A stretch of 64,000 nt of DNA, taken from Verrucomicrobiota bacterium (lineage in GTDB: Bacteria; Verrucomicrobiota; Verrucomicrobiia; Limisphaerales; UBA9464). The notes below the pieces were generated by a model. The model was not told where the DNA came from. It was given only the letters and a program-made list of their open reading frames with translations, and did not search any database. Of the stretch, positions 36,399 to 45,640 are shown piece by piece. How positions within the stretch are numbered: the first letter of the stretch is position 1; each line of letters starts with the position of its first letter. The position numbers and the translations under genes were made by a program. The DNA is taken from positions 186,001 through 250,000 of the forward strand of contig JAFLEF010000002.1 in NCBI GenBank assembly GCA_017309115.1, given 5' to 3'.

Positions 36399-39300
36399 GA
36401 CGTTGCGTTCTGAAAGCTGGTGGTGAGGTTGAGCCACACCTCCGGGATTTGTTCCCACTGTCCCCGCGTGGCCACGGGGACCGGACGCCCATGGAGGGTC
36501 GGAAGTCGGTTCTGGTCGTCCGACGGGACGAGAACCCAGAGCGACCGGGGATTCTGTCCGTCGAGGCAGATGGCTTCGCGGAGTTGTTCCAAAATCGGAA
36601 TCTGGTTGAACCGGGCGAGCAGGCCGATGTTGGTCAGGAGCACCGGGCCATCCTGCGCGACCAGATGCGCCTTCAACTTGGGCATCACGTAACCGGCCAC
36701 GAGTTGATTGAGCTTATTCCAGTCGGTCGAGGTCTCGACGGCTTGGTCCGCTTCCAGGATCTTCTCCCACTTTACCTTCAACGACTCGGCCTGGGCCTTC
36801 AGTTCGTTCAGCAGGAGGGTGTCGATGTCGCACACCGCCACCGGAAACCCCTCGCGGAGCCTTTGCTCAACGACGAGGTAGTTGGTCGTTGTCGAGACCA
36901 GCACGAGATAGCCCGCCGTTTGGATCGAGCGTTGGAGCCGGTCGGTGAACTGATTGGCGGTCAGCTTCTCCGCAGTGACGCCATTCTCTTCGGCGTTGCC
37001 CGAGTTTCCCTTCGTCGCCGTCGAGGAACTCACCCCAGTCACCCGATCCCGCCGCTCCGAGCGATAGGCACCCCGGCCATTGTCCGCCGTTGGGTCCCAT
37101 TTCAGCTTCGTATCGACCAGATCGAGCAAGGTATCGAGCTCGGGACGATTGGGCAGCGGAGCCGCCTCAGGATACCGGCTGCTGACACGCTGGCGGATGT
37201 CATTCACCGAAAGGTCACGGGTCCCAAGCAACGCACCCGCCGCCAACTGGATGGCACGGCGCGGCTCCAAGCCCCGGGGATAGACCTCCAGCCGCGAGGA
37301 GAGCCCCGCCGTCTGCGAGGCGTTCACCGCCAGCTTGACCAGTCGCTCGTCGGAAAGCGGGGAGACTCCCAGCGGGACACGAACCCGGCGCAGCGTCTCA
37401 ACCACCCGCGCAGGCGGCGCGAGCGGATCTTGTAGCGCCAACTCGTCGGCTTCCTTGCCCAAGCGGAACGCGTAGTCGCCCAAGTCGTGGCTGATCGCGA
37501 TCAGCACGCGGTCGTTGTTCCGGCTTTCGACGAAGCGTGCTGTCTTCAGCGAAAACTCGGTTTCGCAGGCGGTGCGCAGAACCGCGATGGCGATTTGCGT
37601 CCGTCGGGGCTCGGTCTCGGTGGACCCACGGGCGGCGAGCAGCGCGTCCGCCAGCTCCTTGTGCGTCATCGCTCCGCCGGAGGCCTGGAGGATGTGGAAG
37701 ATGGCCTCGCGCAGCCCGGTGATCGACGGCGTGCGCGCCCAACGGTCGCGGGCACTGCCGATGACCTGCCCAATCCGTTGGCGGGACACGCCACTGTGTT
37801 TGGCGACCTCGGTCTGGCTGGGCCATCCCTTGAGGTCTTCGGGACGGGCAGCGGCCCGCAGGGCGTCGTTGAGTGGGGACCCGCTCGAAGGGGACTCCGC
37901 CGGTTGGGAACCTTCCGATGGGAGTTCCTTCAACCCCAGAATCAGGCGGAGGATGTCGGCTTCGCTTGCTCCAATCCGGTTCAACGAAGAGACCAGATGG
38001 TTGGCCACCCAATCGATGCTCGCGGATTCCGACTCATTGGGCGTGCTGTCTCGATGGTCCGTTTCGGTGACGTCCTGTTTGGGCTGGATGTCCGGGAAGC
38101 GAACGCGCAGGTCGCGATGCAGATCGGTGATCTCTCGCTGCGTCTTCTTGCCGACGCCGGACAGCCGATTGAGCCGCCAGATCGAGCACTGCAAAAGGTC
38201 ACGGACGGTAATGGCGTTGATCTTGTCGACGGCATTGGCCGCCCGGGTGCTGAGACCGAGTTCGACCAACTGGGTGGAAAGCTGGGCCTTCTCGATCAGC
38301 GCCGCGCGGGCAGCGGTCGTGACGAGGTCCCCACCGCGCGGTGTCTGGTCCAGTTCCGCGAACACCGCCAACCACGCGTCCCGCATCTGGCGGGCGTTGT
38401 CGAAGCGGTTCCGGAAATCCCGGCGCAGGGCTCGCTCGAAGAACTCAACCAACTGTTCCCGCAGGTCGGCGCTGAAGCGCTCCGGGAAGAGTTTGGCCTC
38501 GCAGTCGAGGACGGCGGGATCGCTCTTGCCGTCACCCCAGGTAGGCAATTCCCCGGCGGCCATCTCGTAGAGCGTCATGGCCACGGCGAACCGCTCGGCC
38601 TGGAGATCCCAGCGGATGGGCTTTCTCAGCCGAATAAAGGGGTCGAGGTAGGCGGTGGTCCCGCACCGGATGTTCTCCGCAGAGATGTGGGAAAGTGAGA
38701 AGTCGAACAGCGCGAGGTGTTGCTCGGACTGCTTTCCGCGCTGCCGGATGCCGATGTTCTCGGGCTTGATGTCGCGGTGGGCCACCCCCATGCGCTCCAA
38801 TTCCACGACGGCATCGATCAGGTCCGTGCCGAAACGTTGAAGGAAGTCGATGTGCAAGCGCCCTTCCTTCCGCAGGCGGCGCGCGAGGGTTTCTTCGCCC
38901 GCTCGCTCCATCAGGATGCCCGCCAGACCGTTCAGATGGACCAATTCTTGGGCTTTGACGATGCCGGGGTGGTCAAGCCGCTGGAGGGTCTCAAACTCGG
39001 TCTTCAGCCTTTCGTTGTGGTCGGGCTGATTGGCGAGCTTCAGCACGGACTGCGACTCTCCGTGCTGCACCAGAAACGCAACGGCTGTCGAACCTTGCCC
39101 GAGCCGTTCCAGCACGACCAATCCACCGGGAAGGCGGTCGCCAGTCTTCGCTTCAATGGGATTCTGACGCGCCTCGGAATCCGGCGTGGTCAGCTCGTTC
39201 TCCACCAGGTTGAGCTGGTGGAGAAATTCCCGGACGTCGTCATAGCGGGCGAGGACGTCGGGATGCGTGCTGAACCGGATGAGATCGCGGAGTTCGTCCC

Positions 39301-40669
39301 CAGCAGCATCCATGACGCTGCCGATGTCTAACCCGCCTTCGCTGGTGACCCGCTGGGTCATTTCCAGAGGTGAAGGCGCAGGCGTCTGGCCGGTGAACAG
39401 GTAGTAGGCCAACGCGCCGAGGCTGAAGACGTCCTGGCTGAGAGCATCGCAGAACGGGTCGCGCTGGGCTTCGGGCGAGAGGTAAACGGCGGACGAATCC
39501 TCGACCAACTGCTCGGCGTGGAGGGTTCCCGTAACCCGCGTAGAACCCGCGGTGGTGGTGGCGCTTGAACGGCGCGCCAGTTGCCAGTTCAGGATCTGCA
39601 GCTGGGGAACGGGGGTTTCGGGATTGAGCACCAGAATGCTCTGGGGGCTGAGCGCCCGGTGGACCAAACGCCGCGAATGGGCGAACTGGAGGGCTTCACC
39701 AATCTGCCGCACGAATTCGAGGCGCGTGGTGACGGTCAACCGGTCCGCCCGCTGTGCCATGTAGTGATCGAGACGCTGGGCACCGGTCGGAATTCGGAAC
39801 ACCAGTGCCGGTCCAAGCTCGTGCTGGGTAAACGTCTCCGCGAGGACGATTCCCGGGTGCAGCAGGTCCTGGAGTGAAGTGAACTCCTTCTCCGCGGCGC
39901 GTTGGAGGGACTGGCGTTCATTGGCGGGAAGATGCCGCGCAATCGGGTAGAGACGGACGATGCGACGCGTGTCGGGCAGATTGACGTGGGCCGCAATCCA
40001 ATCCTGAAACAGGCCGACCGGACTCTCGTTGAAGATCTCCTTGAGCTCGAAATCCGCCACCCGCCGCGACTTCTGGGTCTGTCGGATGCCTGCCTCTTCC
40101 AGCGCCCGAAAGACGGCACGAGCCGCCGGTTTGTCTAGGCGCTGGGCGTTGTTCCGCTCCTGCCCGAGTCCATTCCGGTTGATGAGCGCCTGAAGAATCC
40201 CCGGAGCCTTCTCGGTATCGCGAAGGAAGACGTTCGTTCGACCAGCACCCGCCAAACGGTTTTGGAGATCGGTGGCGGAGCAAAACACGACCGCTTCGAG
40301 ATACGGAATCGACGTCTTGGCCGCCGCCTTCTGCCTCCGAAGTAGCGAAACCAGCTTGCGGGCTTTGCGATTGGCGAGGAACAGCGGGTTGTCGTAGGTG
40401 AACCGATGCCCGCCGGTGGTCCAGGTCCACGTGTGAACGTCACCATTCAGGACGCCCGGCCGGCTCTTGATCTCGACCAGGAAGAACCCCATCGGGGTCA
40501 AAATCAGGGCGTCGATCTCGTTGATCGTGCCGTCATCTGCGAGGAACTCGAAGTTCGACCATGCCATGTAGGGCTCGTGGTCGGGCAAACCCGCGCGCAG
40601 GTATTCCAACGCCTCGGACTCCCAAGCCGATTGGGAGGGCGTGATGGCTTTCCAGCGTTGCGGTGACAT
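36395..40669 (-). CDS. pglW: BREX type 2 NERD-kinase PglW
   Basis: A 1424-residue protein. Residues 1-190 form a NERD nuclease-related domain (EIDALILT, FLVEIKSR near 48-66). A first kinase-like domain around 250-490 has HRALSPQS near 335 where active kinases have HRD, so it is probably a pseudokinase. A second, complete Hanks-type kinase follows: glycine loop LGQGSTAVAF near 520, HRDIKPEN near 630 and DFS near 653. The C-terminal part has helix-hairpin-helix-like and HTH-like segments (LSGVGKKTQREI, VSRQRIGQVIGSARDRW). PglW phosphorylates proteins in Pgl/BREX and is the first core gene of type 2. It follows a small HTH gene by 29 bases. Confidence 0.92.
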   Translation of the reverse strand: MSPQRWKAITPSQSAWESEALEYLRAGLPDHEPYMAWSNFEFLADDGTINEIDALILTPMGFFLVEIKSRPGVLNGDVHTWTWTTGGHRFTYDNPLFLANRKARKLVSLLRRQKAAAKTSIPYLEAVVFCSATDLQNRLAGAGRTNVFLRDTEKAPGILQALINRNGLGQERNNAQRLDKPAARAVFRALEEAGIRQTQKSRRVADFELKEIFNESPVGLFQDWIAAHVNLPDTRRIVRLYPIARHLPANERQSLQRAAEKEFTSLQDLLHPGIVLAETFTQHELGPALVFRIPTGAQRLDHYMAQRADRLTVTTRLEFVRQIGEALQFAHSRRLVHRALSPQSILVLNPETPVPQLQILNWQLARRSSATTTAGSTRVTGTLHAEQLVEDSSAVYLSPEAQRDPFCDALSQDVFSLGALAYYLFTGQTPAPSPLEMTQRVTSEGGLDIGSVMDAAGDELRDLIRFSTHPDVLARYDDVREFLHQLNLVENELTTPDSEARQNPIEAKTGDRLPGGLVVLERLGQGSTAVAFLVQHGESQSVLKLANQPDHNERLKTEFETLQRLDHPGIVKAQELVHLNGLAGILMERAGEETLARRLRKEGRLHIDFLQRFGTDLIDAVVELERMGVAHRDIKPENIGIRQRGKQSEQHLALFDFSLSHISAENIRCGTTAYLDPFIRLRKPIRWDLQAERFAVAMTLYEMAAGELPTWGDGKSDPAVLDCEAKLFPERFSADLREQLVEFFERALRRDFRNRFDNARQMRDAWLAVFAELDQTPRGGDLVTTAARAALIEKAQLSTQLVELGLSTRAANAVDKINAITVRDLLQCSIWRLNRLSGVGKKTQREITDLHRDLRVRFPDIQPKQDVTETDHRDSTPNESESASIDWVANHLVSSLNRIGASEADILRLILGLKELPSEGSQPAESPSSGSPLNDALRAAARPEDLKGWPSQTEVAKHSGVSRQRIGQVIGSARDRWARTPSITGLREAIFHILQASGGAMTHKELADALLAARGSTETEPRRTQIAIAVLRTACETEFSLKTARFVESRNNDRVLIAISHDLGDYAFRLGKEADELALQDPLAPPARVVETLRRVRVPLGVSPLSDERLVKLAVNASQTAGLSSRLEVYPRGLEPRRAIQLAAGALLGTRDLSVNDIRQRVSSRYPEAAPLPNRPELDTLLDLVDTKLKWDPTADNGRGAYRSERRDRVTGVSSSTATKGNSGNAEENGVTAEKLTANQFTDRLQRSIQTAGYLVLVSTTTNYLVVEQRLREGFPVAVCDIDTLLLNELKAQAESLKVKWEKILEADQAVETSTDWNKLNQLVAGYVMPKLKAHLVAQDGPVLLTNIGLLARFNQIPILEQLREAICLDGQNPRSLWVLVPSDDQNRLPTLHGRPVPVATRGQWEQIPEVWLNLTTSFQNATS

Positions 40670-40698
40670 GGGTGGGTGGCGGCTCTGGATGTTGGAAC

Positions 40699-40932
40699 TT
40701 ACGTCTTTGTCGGCTTCTTCCCCTTGGCAGGAGACTTTGCCTCCCCGCCAGACGACTCGTCACCCGCGAGTCCGCCCTTGACCCATCCGTCGATCTCCGA
40801 GGCCAAGAACTTCCAGAGCTTGCCCACCTTGTGCGCTGGCATGCGTTTCCGGGTGATCCACTTGTAGATTGTGTCCGGATTGACCCCGAGATGCGCTGCG
40901 ATCTCGTCCACGGATAACCAGCGTTCTGCCAT
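40699..40932 (-). CDS. Small excisionase/MerR-type HTH protein heading BREX
   Basis: The 77-residue protein has an N-terminal helix-turn-helix of the excisionase/AlpA kind (LSVDEIAAHLGVNPDTIYKW, then RKRMPAHKVGKLWKF) and a short Lys-rich tail. GGAAAG lies before the ATG. It sits between the 356-residue gene (16 bases upstream) and pglW (29 bases downstream) on the same strand. Small HTH genes at this position in BREX and type I restriction loci often regulate the operon; a role as excisionase is less likely because no integrase is nearby. Confidence 0.85.
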   Translation of the reverse strand: MAERWLSVDEIAAHLGVNPDTIYKWITRKRMPAHKVGKLWKFLASEIDGWVKGGLAGDESSGGEAKSPAKGKKPTKT

Positions 40933-40948
40933 AAGATTCTTTCCGTGA

Positions 40949-42019
40949 TCAGGCCGGGAGGCGCGACCACTGGGAGCCCAAGACCTCTCCGAATGCGCCT
41001 AGAGGAAGCACATGCAATTGACCAACACCAGTAGTATAATCCTGAGGAGATCGAAACTCCCGCGGTGTGGGATATACAATTTGAACGTCTTTGATTAGGG
41101 CACGGAATACACCGACGGCAACGGTTTGCATTTTGCTTCCAGTTGGAGAGATAAGAATTCGGTCTCGAACCGAATAGCGTGAGTAAATTTCAAGCAGGCA
41201 ATCGAGAGTTTCACGGTAGTCTAGGGTGCTGGTGTGGTAGTGATCAGGCCCACGAATGCCCTCAAGTCGGTTTAATCGAGCGATAGCATCGGTTCGCCAC
41301 TGGCTCGCTGGATTTGGAGGAACACCGTGAATATAGCCAATTCTGGAAGGCTGCAATTCAGCGCGTAGTGCGGTCAATTGATCGCAATTAAACGACGGAA
41401 ATAATACAAGTCGATTCTGGTTGGCTCCCAGCGACGACGGGGATAACTCCGGCACAACCGTCACATCAAAAACGCCCGAAGAAAGGAATAGCGCGGCGAA
41501 CATCGGATCGCTGTTACACGCATGAATAGCGGTGTGTACCTCTTCACTGTTTGGCGGATAACTCTGCGCCTCGGAATACGCGACTAGACAACGCCTCCAA
41601 CCGTTGCCGTCGTCACAGAGTGCTACGATGGATTGAATAATGAGCAGTCGGGACATTCCAGATACGTCGATAAAAACTCGTGCCGCATCCAGACCGATTG
41701 CTTCCTTAAGGATGTCACCAAAGCCAGCAGGGTTCTTCCGGTCGTAAGTAAGACGACAGACGAGACTCCGAGTTCTCTCACAGCACAAAAGAACTTCATG
41801 AAGCCGATTATCAGCGTACGGGGGCGAATACTCAATCGCGACCACTTTGAAGCCAACGCTCCGGTCGGATACCTCGCGTAGAAACGCTACGGCGCGTTCT
41901 TCAAAACCCGCACAAACGACTACGCAGTCATCTTTGCCCAAGACGACTGCAGAAGCCGGGTGCAGTGGAGGCTTCGCAAGAGCTGCCAACCGCTCGTCAA
42001 TTCGAAAGACTCTGTCCAT
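40949..42019 (-). CDS. Unknown two-lobed Rossmann-like protein
   Basis: The 356-residue soluble protein belongs to no family I can name. It shows two alternating strand/helix halves with matching features: VVVCAGFEER near residue 30 and FIDVSGMSR near 117 in the first half, then LVLFPSF near 204 and ILISPTGSKMQTVA near 290 in the second. The strand-S/T-G-x-K/R turns resemble those in CARF-like Rossmann domains, so binding of a nucleotide signal is conceivable; this is a weak inference. It is third in an operon after a methyltransferase and a kinase-ATPase, 17 bases after the latter, and 16 bases before the BREX HTH gene. Confidence 0.65.
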   Translation of the reverse strand: MDRVFRIDERLAALAKPPLHPASAVVLGKDDCVVVCAGFEERAVAFLREVSDRSVGFKVVAIEYSPPYADNRLHEVLLCCERTRSLVCRLTYDRKNPAGFGDILKEAIGLDAARVFIDVSGMSRLLIIQSIVALCDDGNGWRRCLVAYSEAQSYPPNSEEVHTAIHACNSDPMFAALFLSSGVFDVTVVPELSPSSLGANQNRLVLFPSFNCDQLTALRAELQPSRIGYIHGVPPNPASQWRTDAIARLNRLEGIRGPDHYHTSTLDYRETLDCLLEIYSRYSVRDRILISPTGSKMQTVAVGVFRALIKDVQIVYPTPREFRSPQDYTTGVGQLHVLPLGAFGEVLGSQWSRLPA

Positions 42020-42036
42020 GGGACTCTTCTCCGATT

Positions 42037-44511
42037 TCAGCCAAGTGGCAACTCGCCTTCTTTCTGTTCCTCTGGCGATTTGCGTCGGAACCTCTTCTCG
42101 AAGGACGATGGATCGAGAATCATCAACTCAAAATCTGTCGGTTCTAGGGGTACAGAGTCGCGTGTGCTGAATGTGAGGTTGAAGTGAGGGATTAGGAACC
42201 GCCTCAAAAAGAGACGAGGCACAACATCGCCGCGACGACTCTTACCTCGGAAATCTTGAATGAAGACCGAATAGCGAAGCAACTCGTCATAAAGCCGCTT
42301 AGCTTCGGCACCTAGGCTCAGGCGCTCGTAAGGCTCAACACGGCTCGCCTGCCAAGGGGGATTACCCACCTCGTTTCCAGAGTCACGATACTTAAGATAT
42401 GAGTTCGCAACTTTCCCGAAGGCTTGAACGATGCCAACCAGCTTGTCCCCATCGTCACAACTGCCGCCAAGGTTTTTTAGAAAACGCCCCGCCTCTGCCC
42501 GGATGCAAGAATCCTGGACGTCAATAGGGATTCTCGGAATACTGTCACCATCGAGTCCTTCGGACCCTTTTGGTGTGGTAACCATCTCCCGAACAAGACG
42601 GATGAGATAGAATACGTCACCGCTGCACAGATTGGAGAGGGTCTGCTTGCTCCAATGTCTCAGTCGCTTTACTCGGCGGATCTCCCGCGCATCCTCGTTT
42701 GAATTTTGGTCTGGATTACTTCCCACCAGAGTCTCCAAATCTTTCACTTTGAAAGTATCTGCCGCTTCGAATCTTCGGCGGAACACATCTTCGATAAAGC
42801 GCAACTTCCGTTCGGACTCATCGGCAAGGTAAATCAATCCTAAATTGAGAAGGCTATACTCACGAGACTCGACATATTCCTTTTGATCGATATCTCTGGC
42901 AGAGAATGAAACTGGGCTTTCGGTTGAGAGCTTAAAAAAGCAACAGGAAGACCGTTGCATCAGCACCCTGTTTAGATTCGATTGGAGATCCTTGGTTACT
43001 TTTGGTGCTGAGTAGTCATCAATAAAGAAATATATTGGGCGGTCTCGAAGAAACGAATAGGAGGCGCGCAAAGCCTCGCAAGCTCGTTGGAGTTTGTCAG
43101 CTCCCCAATGCCTTCCAAAGCTATGGTCGGATTTATGAGCGTTTCGTTGGTCAAAAACTGCTCGGCGACGAATCTTGTGTAGCTCGGATTCAATTGCCTT
43201 GAAGGAGTCTGATCCTGGCTCCTTAGGTGGTTCGATTTCCAGAACCTCGAATAACCTTCTTGAAGCGCGCTGCTGCCCCCGATGAAATTCATCTGGAAAG
43301 AAAGATTCGCCCCATCGACTAACATCTTCAAGCAGTTCACCCAAAAGAGTCGCGGTAAGAAATTGTATTGGAATATCCCACGCGTCCTCTCGCTTAGGTA
43401 ATTGGTACCGAGGAAAGCTGAAGTACAGATCGTTGCAGAAGTAAAACACCCCTAAATAGGTTATTGACTCTGGATCTGCGGCGTTGGTTCTCAGCTTCTG
43501 CCTTAGGCTTAAATTCCGAAAAACAGTGCTCTTGCCGCAACCACGAGGCCCAGTTACGACAAGATTGTTGCGGCTTTCAATGTCGTCTAATCCCAGAAAT
43601 AAATCAGAATACAATGCCTTTAGGATGGAAGGAACGTCGCCAATCTGTTCACAGCTCAGGAAGTCAAAGGGAGAACCGATTCTGGTATCCGAACTGACCG
43701 CGAATTGTTCGTACTCATCCTCCAGTTGTTGAAGGCGTTTGAATAACTCACCGGGACGCCGAGCAAGAGGATCAAGCGTTCTGTCCCGCTCCACGAGGTG
43801 TCGGCCAAGGAAGTCATTGTTGAGCGCGTTGAAGATGAATTGATCTTTTGGCTCCGCCGATTGATAGCTGCGCTGCTCAAATGACTCGAGGAGCTGCTTA
43901 AGAATGACTGCTAGTTGAAAATAGTCGTCTTTGAACTTTGTCGTATCACTAGTAGCCGCAGCCACACCAAAGTCCGTGATACGAAACTCAAACCTATCTC
44001 CGCGTAATGCACTCCTGCGATCCTCAACCAAGATGTTCCCTGCGTGTAAGTCTCCGTGACTAGGTAGCTGCAATTCTTCCATCTCGTTCAAGAAGTCGAA
44101 CATTGTTTCAAGAAATTGAACAATGAATGGTATGGTGACTTCCGGTTGATGCTTCCCTATAAAGTCGGATAGATTGTGACCAAGAATAAAGTCGGCCACA
44201 AGTACAATGCAGTCGATGCCAGCTGATTCCTCGATCCATTCGAGTTTGTCGACAAAATGAACGACAGAACTAACTCGAAAGGCATTAGCCTTCTCGATTT
44301 CTTGTCTCCATATATCTTTACCTTCGGAAGCGCCAGTTAAGTTGGATTTAGGAATAATCTTGCATGCAAAACTGCGACGAACTTCATGCGAGTACGCTTT
44401 GAAGACATGCGCGTTGTTTCCACTTTTGATGAATTCTACCAGCTCGATATCAGGCCGAGTTGGGATTCGCTTTCCTAGAAAGTGAAATTTGTCTGGAAGG
44501 TTGGCACGCAT
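42037..44511 (-). CDS. Protein kinase fused to a P-loop ATPase
   Basis: An 824-residue protein. Residues 20-280 are a Hanks-type kinase: LVEFIKSGNNAHVFKA as glycine loop near 25, FACKIIPK with the ATP-binding Lys near 50, HGDLHAGNIL as catalytic loop near 150 and DFGVA near 177. Residues 300-800 hold a P-loop ATPase: VTGPRGCGKSTVF near 318 and a strand ending IYFFIDDYS near 500 as Walker B. The layout resembles STAND-like sensors or kinase-ATPase defence proteins. The gene starts two bases after the methyltransferase stop. Base composition is markedly AT-richer than the backbone. The sensing and target are unknown. Confidence 0.8.
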   Translation of the reverse strand: MRANLPDKFHFLGKRIPTRPDIELVEFIKSGNNAHVFKAYSHEVRRSFACKIIPKSNLTGASEGKDIWRQEIEKANAFRVSSVVHFVDKLEWIEESAGIDCIVLVADFILGHNLSDFIGKHQPEVTIPFIVQFLETMFDFLNEMEELQLPSHGDLHAGNILVEDRRSALRGDRFEFRITDFGVAAATSDTTKFKDDYFQLAVILKQLLESFEQRSYQSAEPKDQFIFNALNNDFLGRHLVERDRTLDPLARRPGELFKRLQQLEDEYEQFAVSSDTRIGSPFDFLSCEQIGDVPSILKALYSDLFLGLDDIESRNNLVVTGPRGCGKSTVFRNLSLRQKLRTNAADPESITYLGVFYFCNDLYFSFPRYQLPKREDAWDIPIQFLTATLLGELLEDVSRWGESFFPDEFHRGQQRASRRLFEVLEIEPPKEPGSDSFKAIESELHKIRRRAVFDQRNAHKSDHSFGRHWGADKLQRACEALRASYSFLRDRPIYFFIDDYSAPKVTKDLQSNLNRVLMQRSSCCFFKLSTESPVSFSARDIDQKEYVESREYSLLNLGLIYLADESERKLRFIEDVFRRRFEAADTFKVKDLETLVGSNPDQNSNEDAREIRRVKRLRHWSKQTLSNLCSGDVFYLIRLVREMVTTPKGSEGLDGDSIPRIPIDVQDSCIRAEAGRFLKNLGGSCDDGDKLVGIVQAFGKVANSYLKYRDSGNEVGNPPWQASRVEPYERLSLGAEAKRLYDELLRYSVFIQDFRGKSRRGDVVPRLFLRRFLIPHFNLTFSTRDSVPLEPTDFELMILDPSSFEKRFRRKSPEEQKEGELPLG

Positions 44512-44512
44512 G

Positions 44513-45640
44513 CTATTGTCGCTGAAAGATGAGGATATGTTCAGTTTTCACACCGCCACATTCTCGTCTCGTGCGTCGAATGTCTGGAATCTTGTCGGCG
44601 ACGATTTCGCGTAGTCGCAGAGATGGCGCACCTGCTCTCATGGTGGCAATTACGACTTCAGAAGGATGGGCCTCAAAACTACGCTTAAACTCCTCGCCAA
44701 CAACAAAGACACAATATCCTCGACGACGAAGGCCCAACTCAATCTTCCCGGCAAGACTGGAGATGGCACCCATAAATGCCTTGCGGCGCTGTGTTACATC
44801 ATTGTCTACGTTTTGAATCAAATGTGGGTCGATGAACCAGAGTCGTAGTCGGTTGTCACGACCATAGTCCAAAGCATTCATGTAAGGAGGACTTGTAATC
44901 AATGCGTCAAATTGCGAAGGCAGTTCGAGTTGCTCCACAGAAATCTGCTGAAATGTAGATGGGGCGTTTAGTCGACCCTCGTTGCGACGAAAGCTTCGGG
45001 TTACTTTGGCAAGGAGTCGCGGCCGCAGTTCGCGATATTCATACATTTCAGGATATTCCTGCCGGGGATACTTTTTATTTCGCAGATATGGCACTAGGTG
45101 GCTGCTTGGATAGGAAAGAAATCCGGGCCTTTGGTGGTGGAGGATTCCCAGAAAGCACGCCATCAAGAACTCGTTTCCTGCCTTGCGAGCAATTTGAGCG
45201 AATGCCAAAGCTTCCCTAAGTGTCTCGGGGTGAAAAAAACGCCTTACCCAAGAAGGAACCGAGCGGAGGTCTGGTTTTGCTATCTGTTTTGCCTCCTCCA
45301 GAGCCAATTCGGCAGATTGGAGTGCAGCGTTTAAGGACTCTGGCGGTTGGAGCTTTGCGAGGGACAGGATTCGGGCGTACGGGCTGATATCAGCACCGAA
45401 GGCCCTTCGACCACGAAGGGACGCTTCTAGGGGAATAGTTCCTGCCCCCGCAAATGGGTCCACGACAAGACCGCCTTTGCTGGAGTAACGAGCAATTAGT
45501 TCTCCAGCAATGCTACTTTTGATTTTTCCAATGTATGGAGATAACTGATGGAGTGAACACTCGAAATTAGCGCATGACTCTTTCCAACGGGCTGGTGCAA
45601 GCGATCGCTCCGCTCCATTGAGGATTGATGAAGTGCTCAC
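44513..45640 (-). CDS. DNA methyltransferase (probably N4-cytosine or N6-adenine)
   Basis: The 375-residue protein has motif I DPFAGAGTIPLEA near residue 58 and motif IV TSPPYMNALDY near 246, with about 180 residues between them that could hold target recognition. SPPY in place of NPPY or DPPY is commonest in N4-cytosine enzymes. The start is GTG, with AGGA about 15 bases upstream. It opens a three-gene operon with the kinase-ATPase and the Rossmann-like protein. No restriction nuclease is recognisable in the operon. It could protect self DNA or modify a sensor target; which is not visible from sequence. Confidence 0.85.
   Translation of the reverse strand: MSTSSILNGAERSLAPARWKESCANFECSLHQLSPYIGKIKSSIAGELIARYSSKGGLVVDPFAGAGTIPLEASLRGRRAFGADISPYARILSLAKLQPPESLNAALQSAELALEEAKQIAKPDLRSVPSWVRRFFHPETLREALAFAQIARKAGNEFLMACFLGILHHQRPGFLSYPSSHLVPYLRNKKYPRQEYPEMYEYRELRPRLLAKVTRSFRRNEGRLNAPSTFQQISVEQLELPSQFDALITSPPYMNALDYGRDNRLRLWFIDPHLIQNVDNDVTQRRKAFMGAISSLAGKIELGLRRRGYCVFVVGEEFKRSFEAHPSEVVIATMRAGAPSLRLREIVADKIPDIRRTRRECGGVKTEHILIFQRQ

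Noticed and set aside
40699..40932. Excisionase of an integrative element
   Set aside because: No integrase or recombinase is found anywhere in the window, and the position fits a BREX regulator better.
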